29,464 nucleotides of DNA from Syntrophomonas_B sp035447945. Its GTDB lineage: Bacteria > Bacillota > Syntrophomonadia > Syntrophomonadales > Syntrophomonadaceae. Under the pieces are notes generated by a model, which was given only the letters and a program-made list of their open reading frames with translations, made no database searches and had not been told where the DNA came from. Location of the stretch: contig DAOTHZ010000021.1 in the NCBI GenBank assembly GCA_035447945.1, forward strand, positions 1 to 29,464, in the 5' to 3' direction. The translations under genes were made by a program, and so were the position numbers. Positions 17,508 through 25,143 of the stretch are shown here, piece after piece (positions within the stretch are counted from its first letter, which is position 1; every line of letters begins with the position of its first letter).

Positions 17508-17558
17508 GGAGGTTTCAGAATAATGCAAATGCTTTTATTTGCATATTTAAGAAGGTGA
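17508..17558 (+). promoter_or_regulatory. Leader region with dyad and possible 11-codon uORF before acd1
   Basis: A perfect 8-base inverted repeat, ATGCAAAT (17523-17530) and ATTTGCAT (17537-17544), has a 6-base loop. The same segment contains GGAGG (17508-17512), 10 bases before an ATG at 17523 that opens a short frame (MQMLLFAYLRR, stop 17556-17558). The dyad could be an operator, an RNA hairpin, or part of a translated leader that influences the first dehydrogenase gene at 17626. None of these is proven by sequence. Confidence 0.4.
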
Positions 17559-17625
17559 TTTAATAACAATGTAGAATATATTAATAAAAAAAGTATTACG
17601 AAATAATATTGAGGAGGAGTATGGA

Positions 17626-19458
17626 ATGTCTGCTAACAATTTTATTCTCGACACCAGAGACCATAAGTTCGTACTGAAAGAATGGCTGGATGTTGACAAA
17701 GTTTTAAGCTTTGATGCTTACAAGGATTATTACACCAAAGAAGATGCTGATACTTTCATTGAACTGGTCTATAAAATGTGCAAGGATGTCATCGCACCGG
17801 CCAACGGAGAATGCGATGAGATCGGCAACAAATTCGTTGATGGCAAGGTGATTACCCCCGAAGCCAGCAAAAAAGCGTACCATACCATTGTTGATGCCGG
17901 CTTGGGGCCGCAGTTTGGCGATCGCGAAGCGGAAGGCCGTATGCCTATGTATTTAGGATCAGCACTTTGCGAGATGGTAATTAATGCTTCGCCGGCCATC
18001 TCCACTCTGTATGGATTGTCGATGGGTAACGGGGCAGTTATCGCCAATTTTGCCACCCCTGAATTAAAAGAAAGATTCCTGCCCAAAATGTTCGCAGGTG
18101 AATGGGGCGGAACCATGTGTATTACCGAAGCCGGAGCCGGATCTGATGTTGGCAACGCTTCCACCAAGGCTTATCCGACAGATACCCCGGGGTTGTACAA
18201 AATTAAAGGTGGCAAGATGTTTATCACTGCCGGCGACCATGATATCTGCGAAAACTTCATCCATCTGGTATTGGCGCGGGTAGAAGGTGCACGCGAAGGA
18301 ACCGGCGGCCTGTCATTGTTTATCGTCCCGAAGATTTGGGTTAATGAAGATGGCAGTCTGGGAGCTCCCAATGACGTCAATACGGTCGGAATTGAACATA
18401 AAATGGGCATGAAAGGTTCTCCAACCTGTACGCTGGCCTTTGGTGAAGACAACAACTGTTATGGCTTCCTGATTGGCAATCCGCCTGACGAAAAAGGCAA
18501 GGGCGAAGGCATGGCCCAGATGTTCCAAATGATGAACGAAGAAAGACTGGGAACGGCTGTTTTGGCTCTGGGAACTGCATCTGCTGCTTACCAACAGTCA
18601 CTGGCCTATTCCAAGGAAAGAGTTCAATCTGCCAAGCTGACCGATATGAAAGGCGGCGGGGTAAGAATTATTGAGCATGAAGATGTCAGACGCATGCTGA
18701 TGTTCCAGAAGTCTATTATTGAGGCCTGCCGGGCGATGATTATGAAGACTTATTATTATATTGATCTGATGCATGACAGCCCTGATCCAGAAGAAAGAGA
18801 ATTTGCTGATGCCATGTTCCATATGAGTAATCCGCTCTGTAAGGCGTATACTTCAGATATGGCATGGCAGACCATTTGCGAAGCGATTCAGGTTTATGGT
18901 GGTTACGGCTTTATTGAAGAATACCCTTGCGCCCAATATGCCCGTGACGTGAAGATCTTCTCTATTTGGGAAGGCACCAACTATATTCAAGCGCTGGATC
19001 TTTGTGCCCGCAAGATGACGATGAAAAAAGGCAAAGTCATGATGACCTTCATGAAGGAAATCGGCAAATTCCTGGCCATCAATAAGGATGCAGCAGGTTT
19101 TGCAGATGAAATCAAGATCTTAAATGAAGCTTTCACTGATTACCAGGGGATCCTGGGTTTGTTTAACGGTTTTATGACTTCCGGCAAAATTAACATGCTG
19201 GGCGTTTTTGCAACCCGTATCCTGCACGCTACAGCCATGGTCTATGCCGGGACATTGATTCTTGATCAGGCCATTCTGGCGACCAAAACACTGGCAGAAA
19301 TCGGTGACGATCACTTTGATGCCACCTTCTACAAGGGCAAAATTGCCAGCGCCCGTTTCTTTATCAAGAACATTGTGCCGCAGGTATTCAATATTAAGAG
19401 AGTCATGGAAATTGGCGACAGTACCTGCGTTGATATTCCCGAAGACTGCCTCCGCTAA
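17626..19458 (+). CDS. Acyl-CoA dehydrogenase, paralogue 1 (610 residues)
   Basis: The product has 610 residues; the ATG is preceded by GAGGAGG. The family oxidises an acyl-CoA to the 2-enoyl-CoA with FAD, passing electrons to electron-transfer flavoprotein. Visible motifs: MCITEAGAGSD (E168-D174, flavin/substrate contact), YGGYGFIEEYP and IWEGTN with E449, the expected catalytic base. At 610 residues it is far longer than the about 380-residue classical enzymes and fits the long group with an extra C-terminal domain, which includes 3-methylmercaptopropionyl-CoA dehydrogenase (DmdC). That does not fix the substrate. It is followed by two close paralogues with motifs at identical residue numbers. 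The leader differs from theirs, suggesting separate regulation. Confidence 0.93.
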   Translation: MSANNFILDTRDHKFVLKEWLDVDKVLSFDAYKDYYTKEDADTFIELVYKMCKDVIAPANGECDEIGNKFVDGKVITPEASKKAYHTIVDAGLGPQFGDREAEGRMPMYLGSALCEMVINASPAISTLYGLSMGNGAVIANFATPELKERFLPKMFAGEWGGTMCITEAGAGSDVGNASTKAYPTDTPGLYKIKGGKMFITAGDHDICENFIHLVLARVEGAREGTGGLSLFIVPKIWVNEDGSLGAPNDVNTVGIEHKMGMKGSPTCTLAFGEDNNCYGFLIGNPPDEKGKGEGMAQMFQMMNEERLGTAVLALGTASAAYQQSLAYSKERVQSAKLTDMKGGGVRIIEHEDVRRMLMFQKSIIEACRAMIMKTYYYIDLMHDSPDPEEREFADAMFHMSNPLCKAYTSDMAWQTICEAIQVYGGYGFIEEYPCAQYARDVKIFSIWEGTNYIQALDLCARKMTMKKGKVMMTFMKEIGKFLAINKDAAGFADEIKILNEAFTDYQGILGLFNGFMTSGKINMLGVFATRILHATAMVYAGTLILDQAILATKTLAEIGDDHFDATFYKGKIASARFFIKNIVPQVFNIKRVMEIGDSTCVDIPEDCLR

Positions 19459-19495
19459 TACAGATCCAAGCCTTGGACCAATTATTGCTTAACCG

Positions 19496-19537
19496 AGCCG
19501 CAGACAGCTTTACAGCTTAGTCTGCGGCTTTCTTTGT
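19496..19537 (+). terminator. Intrinsic terminator after acyl-CoA dehydrogenase 1
   Basis: AGCCGCAGAC (19496-19505) pairs perfectly with GTCTGCGGCT (19520-19529), followed by TTCTTTGTCTT. The 14-base loop itself contains an AGCT/AGCT pair. Confidence 0.85.
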
Positions 19538-19680
19538 CTTGCTGGAAGAGCGGAAGCATTGATGCAAGAAGATTTCCAGCCCGTACAAAACGAACTCCTT
19601 TTCAGAAGTCTACATGTAAAAGGACAATCGTTTCGGTAAAATATGAATCTTTTGCGGTAATTTGCTTTTGAGAAAGAAAT

Positions 19681-19720
19681 CTCTGTGTTAAAATAATTAT
19701 AAATATTTCTGCATTTCCCA
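19681..19720 (+). promoter_or_regulatory. Shared promoter element upstream of acd2
   Basis: CTCTGTGTTAAAATAAT begins at 19681, followed by AATATTT and CATTTCC. TGTTAAAAT fits an extended -10 (TG at 19686-19687, TAAAAT at 19689-19694). The same block occurs before the third dehydrogenase and the CoA-transferase. The about 230-base leader to the ATG at 19928 also contains GAGGGGG at 19795-19801. The stretch 19538-19680 shows nothing recognisable. Confidence 0.55.
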
Positions 19721-19927
19721 ATATACTTTAATATCCAATAATTGAGAATTAACAGTGAATAAATGGGCGGGCAGAGTGATACAAAATTGATTGCGAGGGG
19801 GTATATTGCAGCGTTAAATACCACGACTCAGAGAATTTCGCTGATAATTGCGTAATGGATATTACGGAAATGCATCACGGTAAAGAGGAAAAGAATAATT
19901 TGGCGAATATGAGGAGGCGTTTTACGA

Positions 19928-21760
19928 ATGAGTGCTGGCAATTACATTTATGACATGCGGGATCTTCAGTTTATTCTTAAAGAATGGCTGGATATGGACA
20001 AACTGCTCGGATTTGAAGCCTACCGGGATTATTACTCCAAAGACGACCTGGATTCCATCCTGGATGTAAACTACAAGATCAGCCGCGATGTCATTGCTCC
20101 TGCCAACGTTGAATGTGATGAGATTGGGGTAAAATTTATCGACGGCCAGGTCATCACCCCGGAAGCGATAAAAAAAGCCTACGCAGTCGTTATGGAAGCT
20201 GGACTGGGACCGCAGAATGCAGACCGCGAAGTGGAAGGCCGCATGCCTTTGGTAATGAACGCCGCGATCGGTGAAATGCAGATCAATGCTTCTCCGGCCG
20301 TAACCACTTATTGGGGGTTGACCATGGGGGCTGGCGGAGTGATCCAGTCTTTTTCCACGCCAGAATTGAAGGAAAGATTCCTGCCCAAAATGTTCACCGG
20401 TGAATGGGGCGGAAGTATGTGTATTACTGAAGCCGGTGCCGGATCAGATGTCGGCAATGCTTCCACCAAAGCTTTCCCGACTGATACTCCCGGTTTATAC
20501 AAGATCAAAGGCGGCAAGATGTTTATTACAGCCGGTGACAATGATATTGCCAAGAACATTGTCCATTTGTGTCTGGCTCGTATCGAAGGGGCACGCAGAG
20601 GCACCGCCGGACTGTCCCTCTTTATCGTGCCTAAAATTTGGGTCAACGAAGATGGTTCAATGGGAGAAAGCAACGATGTGACCACCGTTGGCATCGAGCA
20701 TAAAATGGGTCTGAAAGGTTCTGCCACCTGCACCCTGGCCTTTGGCGAAAACGACAAGTGCTTTGGCTGGCTGATCGGCAATCCGCCCGGTGAAGACGGC
20801 AAAGGCGAAGGCATGGCGCAAATGTTCCAGATGATGAACGAAGAAAGACTGGCTACCGGCCTGCTGGGCTTGGGCGTTTCATCTGCTGCCTATCAGCAAT
20901 CTTTGGCTTACGCCAAGGAAAGGACCCAGTCGGCCAAATTGTTGGATATGAAAGGACCGGCCGTCAGAATTATTGAGCACGAAGATGTCAGACGTATGCT
21001 GATGCTGCAGAAAGCATATACAGAAGCCTGCCGGGCGATGATCATGAAAACCTATTATTATATTGATCTGTCCCATGACAGTCCGGATCCGGAAGATAAA
21101 GAATTTGCCAACCTGATGTTCCACATGACCAATCCGCTGTGCAAGGCTTATGCAACTGATGTCGCCTGGGATTCCATTGCTGCTGCCATCCAGGTTTACG
21201 GCGGTTACGGGTTTATCGAAGAATATCCAGTCGCCCAATATGCCCGCGATGTAAAAATCTTTTCCATCTGGGAAGGCACCAACTATATCCAGGCACTCGA
21301 CCTCTGCGCTCGTAAGTTTACCATGAAAAAAGGCAAAGTTTTGATGACTTTCTTCGGCGAGTTGGGTAAATTCCTGGCTGCCAACAAAGAAGCGGCCGGT
21401 TTTGAAGAAGCCATGCAAGTATTCGCTGATGCCTTCACTGCTTATCAGGGAATCCTGGGTACCTTCAACAATTATATGACCTCTGGCAAGATCCAGATGC
21501 TGGGTCTCTATGCCACCCGTATTCTCCACGCATCCGCCATGCTGAACTGCGCCATGCTGATTCTTGATCAGGCCATCCTGGCTTCCAAGAAATTAGCCGA
21601 AATCGGTCCGGATCATTATGATGCCAGTTACTATACCGGTAAGATTGCCAGTGCCAAATTCTATGTCATGAATATTCTACCGGATGTTTTCACCATCAAG
21701 AAAGTTTTCGAAATGGGTGACACATCTGCAGTTGATATTCCGGAGGAAGCGCTGCGCTAG
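19928..21760 (+). CDS. Acyl-CoA dehydrogenase, paralogue 2 (610 residues)
   Basis: The product has 610 residues; GAGGAGG lies 10 bases before the ATG. It aligns end to end with the first dehydrogenase without obvious gaps: I166-T167-E168 of the flavin motif and catalytic E449 in IWEGTN have the same numbers. It should carry out the same FAD-dependent alpha,beta-oxidation of an acyl-CoA. Differences cluster around residues 110-135 (for example TTYWGLTMGAGGVIQ in place of STLYGLSMGNGAVIA), which could alter substrate choice. It is separated from its neighbours by 469 and 610 bases with a terminator on each side, so it is probably its own transcription unit. Confidence 0.93.
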   Translation: MSAGNYIYDMRDLQFILKEWLDMDKLLGFEAYRDYYSKDDLDSILDVNYKISRDVIAPANVECDEIGVKFIDGQVITPEAIKKAYAVVMEAGLGPQNADREVEGRMPLVMNAAIGEMQINASPAVTTYWGLTMGAGGVIQSFSTPELKERFLPKMFTGEWGGSMCITEAGAGSDVGNASTKAFPTDTPGLYKIKGGKMFITAGDNDIAKNIVHLCLARIEGARRGTAGLSLFIVPKIWVNEDGSMGESNDVTTVGIEHKMGLKGSATCTLAFGENDKCFGWLIGNPPGEDGKGEGMAQMFQMMNEERLATGLLGLGVSSAAYQQSLAYAKERTQSAKLLDMKGPAVRIIEHEDVRRMLMLQKAYTEACRAMIMKTYYYIDLSHDSPDPEDKEFANLMFHMTNPLCKAYATDVAWDSIAAAIQVYGGYGFIEEYPVAQYARDVKIFSIWEGTNYIQALDLCARKFTMKKGKVLMTFFGELGKFLAANKEAAGFEEAMQVFADAFTAYQGILGTFNNYMTSGKIQMLGLYATRILHASAMLNCAMLILDQAILASKKLAEIGPDHYDASYYTGKIASAKFYVMNILPDVFTIKKVFEMGDTSAVDIPEEALR

Positions 21761-21783
21761 GCAATACGGAAATAAATAAAGAG

Positions 21784-21823
21784 AAGACAGCGGGTCTGTT
21801 GCCGACAGATCCGCTGTCTTTTT
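21784..21823 (+). terminator. Intrinsic terminator after acyl-CoA dehydrogenase 2
   Basis: A 16-base-pair stem (21784-21799 with 21805-21820, one G-U pair) contains GACAGCGG/CCGCTGTC and TCTGT/ACAGA, with a 5-base loop and a following T-run. Confidence 0.9.
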
Positions 21824-22113
21824 GCCAATGATGCTTTCAGTCGATAAGTGAAGAAAAATTAATTTGTGAACATAATAGTTATCCGGTTGAAAAGACACGA
21901 AACAAAATAAAAAAAACAAAATTTTGAGAGGCTGCCCGACCGTCATAGAATTAAAGTGTGAAAAAATGAGGATTACAAGGTGTTACGATAATTAGATACT
22001 TAAAATTAGAATAAATTTACATATATATTCTATAGCAGGAACTAAAATTCTTGCGTTAGTTATTCCGACAAAGTAATAAACTTCTCCTTAAATTTTCTTT
22101 TTTGCTAATATTG
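21824..22113. other. AT-rich intergenic stretch, no gene seen
   Basis: Between the acd2 terminator and the acd3 promoter element there is AT-rich sequence with no supported gene. The only structure noted is a small inverted repeat, AACTAA (22040-22045) with TTAGTT (22056-22061), about 60 bases before the promoter element. Confidence 0.5.
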
Positions 22114-22153
22114 CTCTATGTTAAAATAATGTTTAATATTTGGAACATTTCCT
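22114..22153 (+). promoter_or_regulatory. Shared promoter element upstream of acd3
   Basis: CTCTATGTTAAAATAAT begins at 22114, followed by AATATTT and CATTTCC. The extended -10 candidate TGTTAAAAT ends at 22127. GAGGGGG occurs at 22227-22233, 100 bases downstream, almost the same distance as in acd2. The leader also contains a TTTGCAG/CTGCAAA pair (22264-22270, 22301-22307) that could form a stem. The start codon is 244 bases from the -10. Confidence 0.55.
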
Positions 22154-22370
22154 AAAATTCCAGCTATTCAAATTATTTTTACATTCGATGCAGGGAAGGC
22201 AACAATCAATGTTTGCAAATAAACAAGAGGGGGAGTGACTTAATATTATCGCTGCTGATCATTTTTGCAGAGAAAGCTGGTCACGGGAGAGTCGCTTGTA
22301 CTGCAAAGGTTTTCATGTCAGCCCGGGGCGTAGATTTGTTTTTTAAGAGATTTTAAGGAGGCGGATTGGA

Positions 22371-24203
22371 TTGAGCGCAGGGAATTTTATCTATGATACC
22401 AGAGATCAGCTGTTTATTTTGAAAGAATGGCTCGATATGGACAAACTGTTTGGCATGGAAGCATATCGTGATTATTACAGCAAAGACGATATTGATTCCT
22501 TTATCGATGTCAGTTATAAGATTTGCCGTGATGTGATCGCTCCAGCCAACCAGGAGTGTGACGAAATCGGATTGAAGTTTGTAGATGGGGTGGTCGTTAC
22601 GCCCCCAGCCGTTAAAAAAGCTTATAGCACGGTGATGGATGCGGGTTTGGGACCGCAGAGCGCCGACCGTGAAGCGGAAGGACGTTTGCCCTTGGTCGTA
22701 TGTGCGGCTTATGGCGAAATGCAGATCAACGCATCTCCGGCAGTGGCTACATACTATGGCTTGACGGCTGGTGCCGGCGGCGTTATTCAAACCTATTCAA
22801 GCCCTGAGCTAAAAGAAAGATTCCTGCCGAAAATGTTCTCCGGTGAATGGGGCGGAACCATGTGCATCACCGAGGCCGGTGCCGGATCTGATGTCGGCAA
22901 TGCTGCAACCAAGGCTTTTGCAACGGATACCCCCGGTCTTTATAAAATCAAAGGCAGCAAAATGTTTATCACCGCTGGTGATCATGATATTGCCAAAAAC
23001 TTTGTCCATCTGGTACTGGCCAGGATTGATGGTGCCCGCAAAGGCACGGGCGGACTTTCTCTATTTATCGTGCCCAAGATATGGGTCAACGAAGATGGCT
23101 CAATGGGTGACAGCAATGACGTTCTTACCGTTGCCATTGAACACAAAATGGGTCTGAAAGGTTCAGCGACCTGTCAACTGGCCTTTGGTGAAAACGACAA
23201 ATGCTTTGGCTGGCTGATCGGCAATCCTCCCGGAGAAGACGGCAAGGGTGAAGGCATGTCACAGATGTTCCAGATGATGAACGAAGAAAGACTGGGAACC
23301 GGTATGCTGGCATTAGGTACTGCCAATGCTGCTTATCAGCAGGCCATTGCTTATACCAAAGAGAGAGTTCAGTCCGCCAAATTAACTGATATGAAGGGCG
23401 GCGCTGTCAGAATTATTGAACACGAAGACATCAGACGCATGCTGATCAAGCAAAAAGCCTGTGTTGAAGCGATTCGTGCCATGATCATGAAGACTTATTA
23501 TTATATCGATCTTTCCCATGACAGCGATGATCCGGAAGAGAGGGAATTCGGAAACCTGATGTTCCATATCGGCAATCCGCTTTGCAAGGCCTATGCTTCT
23601 GACATGGCCTGGGATTTGATCTGCGATGCCATTCAGTGCTACGGCGGTTACGGGTTTATCGAAGAATATCCGGTCGCCCAGTATGCCCGCGATGTAAAAA
23701 TCTTCTCCATCTGGGAAGGCACCAACTACATCCAGGCGCTTGATCTCTGTGCCCGCAAATTCACCATGAAAAAAGGCAAAGTGCTGATGAGCTTTTTCGG
23801 TGAAGTTGGCAAATTCATTGCAGCCGCCAAGGAAGCTGCCGGTTTTGAAGATCTGATTAAACTCTACGAAGAAGCCTTTGCGGCCTTTGGGGGCATCATG
23901 GGTTCCTTCAACGGCTATATGCAAGGTGGCAAGATTCCGATGCTGGGTCTTTATGCTACCCGGATTCTGCATGCCACCTCCATGATATATTGCGGCATGT
24001 GCATCCTTGATCAGGCGATTCTGGCCGCCAAGAAACTGGCAGAGGTTGGTGAAGATCATTATGATGCCGGTTTCTACAAAGGTAAAATCACCAGTGCCAG
24101 ATTCTATATCATGAATATTCTGCCGGATATCTTCACGATTCAAAAAGTCATTGCCATGGGAGATACCAGCGCCATTGATATTGCTGAAGAAAATATTCGC
24201 TAA
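22371..24203 (+). CDS. Acyl-CoA dehydrogenase, paralogue 3 (610 residues)
   Basis: The product has 610 residues from a TTG start 9 bases after AAGGAGG. The N-terminus (SAGNFIYDTRDQLFILKEW) matches those of its paralogues, which supports this start. The flavin motif and IWEGTN (E449) are at the same residue numbers as in the other two. It resembles paralogue 2 more than paralogue 1 in much of the chain (for example GENDKCFGWLIGNPPGEDG), consistent with a later duplication of those two, which also share promoter elements. The expected reaction is FAD-dependent acyl-CoA to enoyl-CoA oxidation; the chain length or type of substrate is unknown. Confidence 0.93.
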   Translation: MSAGNFIYDTRDQLFILKEWLDMDKLFGMEAYRDYYSKDDIDSFIDVSYKICRDVIAPANQECDEIGLKFVDGVVVTPPAVKKAYSTVMDAGLGPQSADREAEGRLPLVVCAAYGEMQINASPAVATYYGLTAGAGGVIQTYSSPELKERFLPKMFSGEWGGTMCITEAGAGSDVGNAATKAFATDTPGLYKIKGSKMFITAGDHDIAKNFVHLVLARIDGARKGTGGLSLFIVPKIWVNEDGSMGDSNDVLTVAIEHKMGLKGSATCQLAFGENDKCFGWLIGNPPGEDGKGEGMSQMFQMMNEERLGTGMLALGTANAAYQQAIAYTKERVQSAKLTDMKGGAVRIIEHEDIRRMLIKQKACVEAIRAMIMKTYYYIDLSHDSDDPEEREFGNLMFHIGNPLCKAYASDMAWDLICDAIQCYGGYGFIEEYPVAQYARDVKIFSIWEGTNYIQALDLCARKFTMKKGKVLMSFFGEVGKFIAAAKEAAGFEDLIKLYEEAFAAFGGIMGSFNGYMQGGKIPMLGLYATRILHATSMIYCGMCILDQAILAAKKLAEVGEDHYDAGFYKGKITSARFYIMNILPDIFTIQKVIAMGDTSAIDIAEENIR

Positions 24204-24232
24204 CCACTACCGGGAATCATTGAAAACATATT

Positions 24233-24271
24233 ACCGCAGGTCTGGCCTTGAGCTGGATCTGCGGTTTTTTG
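24233..24271 (+). terminator. Intrinsic terminator after acyl-CoA dehydrogenase 3
   Basis: ACCGCAG (24233-24239) pairs with CTGCGGT (24259-24265). The stem continues inward with several wobble pairs, and a run of six T follows. Confidence 0.85.
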
Positions 24272-24388
24272 TCACAGCAAAGGCAGGAAGCAAAACCAAA
24301 AAACGGACGCTATGATGGCATTGCCAAAGGCGATAAAGTTGTTTATGAAGCTAATCATAAATAGGGCAGGAAAAGTGGTTGCTGTTTC

Positions 24389-24433
24389 TTGCTATTTTAA
24401 AATTTACCTGTTATGATGCTTTTGAAGTATAAT
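24389..24433 (+). promoter_or_regulatory. Candidate promoter of the putative selenoprotein gene
   Basis: TTGCTA (24389-24394) lies 17 bases before TATGAT (24412-24417), a plausible sigma-A pair. A perfect TATAAT at 24428-24433 is an alternative -10 with a weaker -35. Either gives a short leader before the ATG at 24468. Confidence 0.5.
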
Positions 24434-24467
24434 ATTTATGCGTACTGGAAAAGAAAGGAGCAGGTTT

Positions 24468-24827
24468 ATGCCCGACAACAAAGAAAGATTACTGATTGAA
24501 GTCCTGCAGGGGACCCAGATGATGAGCGGTGGATGAAACTGCAGCAGCGACTGCTCGTCAGCAGCCAGTTGTGGAACAGCTGTCAGTTACGAAGAAACGG
24601 TTAATATCATGGCCAATGAACTGAAACTTCAATTCGGCGATCGGGTTGAAGTAAAATATGTCGATGTCGATAAAGAGGGATTGGATAATTATCCGATCAT
24701 GAGCCGGGTATTGCAAATGGGTTATCCGTATCCGATTACCTTGATCAACGGAGAACCAAAGTTTGCCGGCGGCATTATGACTGCCGAAGTAGTGCAAAGT
24801 ATTGAGGAATTATTGAAAACCTCGTAA
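24468..24827 (+). CDS. Putative thioredoxin-fold selenoprotein with in-frame TGA (Sec23)
   Basis: The ATG at 24468 lies 7 bases after AAAGGAG. The frame runs 22 codons to a TGA (24534-24536), then continues in the same frame to TAA at 24825-24827, giving 119 residues if TGA is read as selenocysteine. The join reads SGG-Sec-NCSSDC, with C25, C29 and C35 close by. The order fits a thioredoxin fold: beta strand (LLIEVLQG), redox loop at the TGA, helix (YEETVNIMANEL), strand (VEVKYVDVD), helix, cis-Pro-like YPYPITLI, then a helix to the end. It loosely recalls small YuzD-like thioredoxin-fold proteins. The part after the TGA has an ATG at 24609 but no ribosome site there, which argues against two separate genes. 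A SECIS-like hairpin follows the TGA. Alternatives are a pseudogene by nonsense mutation or a sequencing error. The exact function is unknown. Confidence 0.65.
24537..24570 (+). promoter_or_regulatory. SECIS-like hairpin just after the in-frame TGA
   Basis: CTGCT (24551-24555) pairs perfectly with AGCAG (24560-24564) around the loop CGTC. An outer pair AACTG/CAGTT (24537-24541, 24566-24570) encloses it and starts directly after the TGA. The loop begins 19 bases after the TGA and has a G in its first two positions, which fits the usual description of bacterial SECIS elements. Folding was done by eye. Confidence 0.5.
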
Positions 24828-24844
24828 CCATAAACCGAGTGACG

Positions 24845-24876
24845 AAAACCCGTTCTGTAGAAATGAACGGGTTTTT
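24845..24876 (+). terminator. Intrinsic terminator after the putative selenoprotein
   Basis: AAAACCCGTTC (24845-24855) and GAACGGGTTTT (24865-24875) form a perfect 11-base-pair stem with a 9-base loop and T-run. It shows that the short gene is a single transcription unit ending here. Confidence 0.92.
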
Positions 24877-25028
24877 AATATTTTTACCTATAATTGCTCA
24901 TCATAAAATAATTCCGTTTATTCAGAACGCATTACTGCAATTTTAAGGCATTCTAATAACATGCCAGCCTCCTATATTCCAATAAAAAAATAAACTGCCC
25001 CCTTAATTCACCAATCGTTGACTATTGT

Positions 25029-25064
25029 CTATGATAAAATAGTATAGAATATTTACATATTTCC
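25029..25064 (+). promoter_or_regulatory. Shared promoter element upstream of the CoA-transferase
   Basis: CTATGATAAAATAGT is followed by GAATATTT and ATTTCC, matching the blocks before acd2 and acd3. The extended -10 candidate TGATAAAAT ends at 25040. A TTGACT at 25018-25023 is too close to pair with that -10 but could serve a later one. The CoA-transferase ribosome site GAGGGGG (25131-25137) is 91 bases after the -10. The stretch 24877-25017 shows nothing else. Confidence 0.55.
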
Positions 25065-25143
25065 AAAAATTATATCAAGTTTAGCTGAAATCTTTTGGGG
25101 GAACGGTCGACAAGTTATTAAAAAACAGGTGAGGGGGAGTAGA

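Noticed and set aside
22255..22330. Possible riboswitch in the acd3 leader
   Set aside because: CGGGAGAGTC and a 7-base stem were noted, but they do not match a riboswitch class I can name.
23382..24143. 253-codon antisense frame within acd3 (and a 216-codon one in acd2 at 20879-21529)
   Set aside because: They lie opposite clearly conserved dehydrogenase coding sequence and have no family features; they reflect codon usage of the sense strand.
24269..24363. Short frame ending NGRYDGIAKGDKVVYEANHK after the acd3 terminator
   Set aside because: It looks protein-like but starts inside the terminator T-run with no ribosome site; possibly a gene remnant, not supported as a gene.
24609..24827. 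Separate 72-residue protein starting at the ATG at 24609
   Set aside because: No ribosome site precedes this ATG, and the frame continues upstream through the TGA to a well-placed start with cysteine-rich coding sequence, so the read-through reading is preferred.
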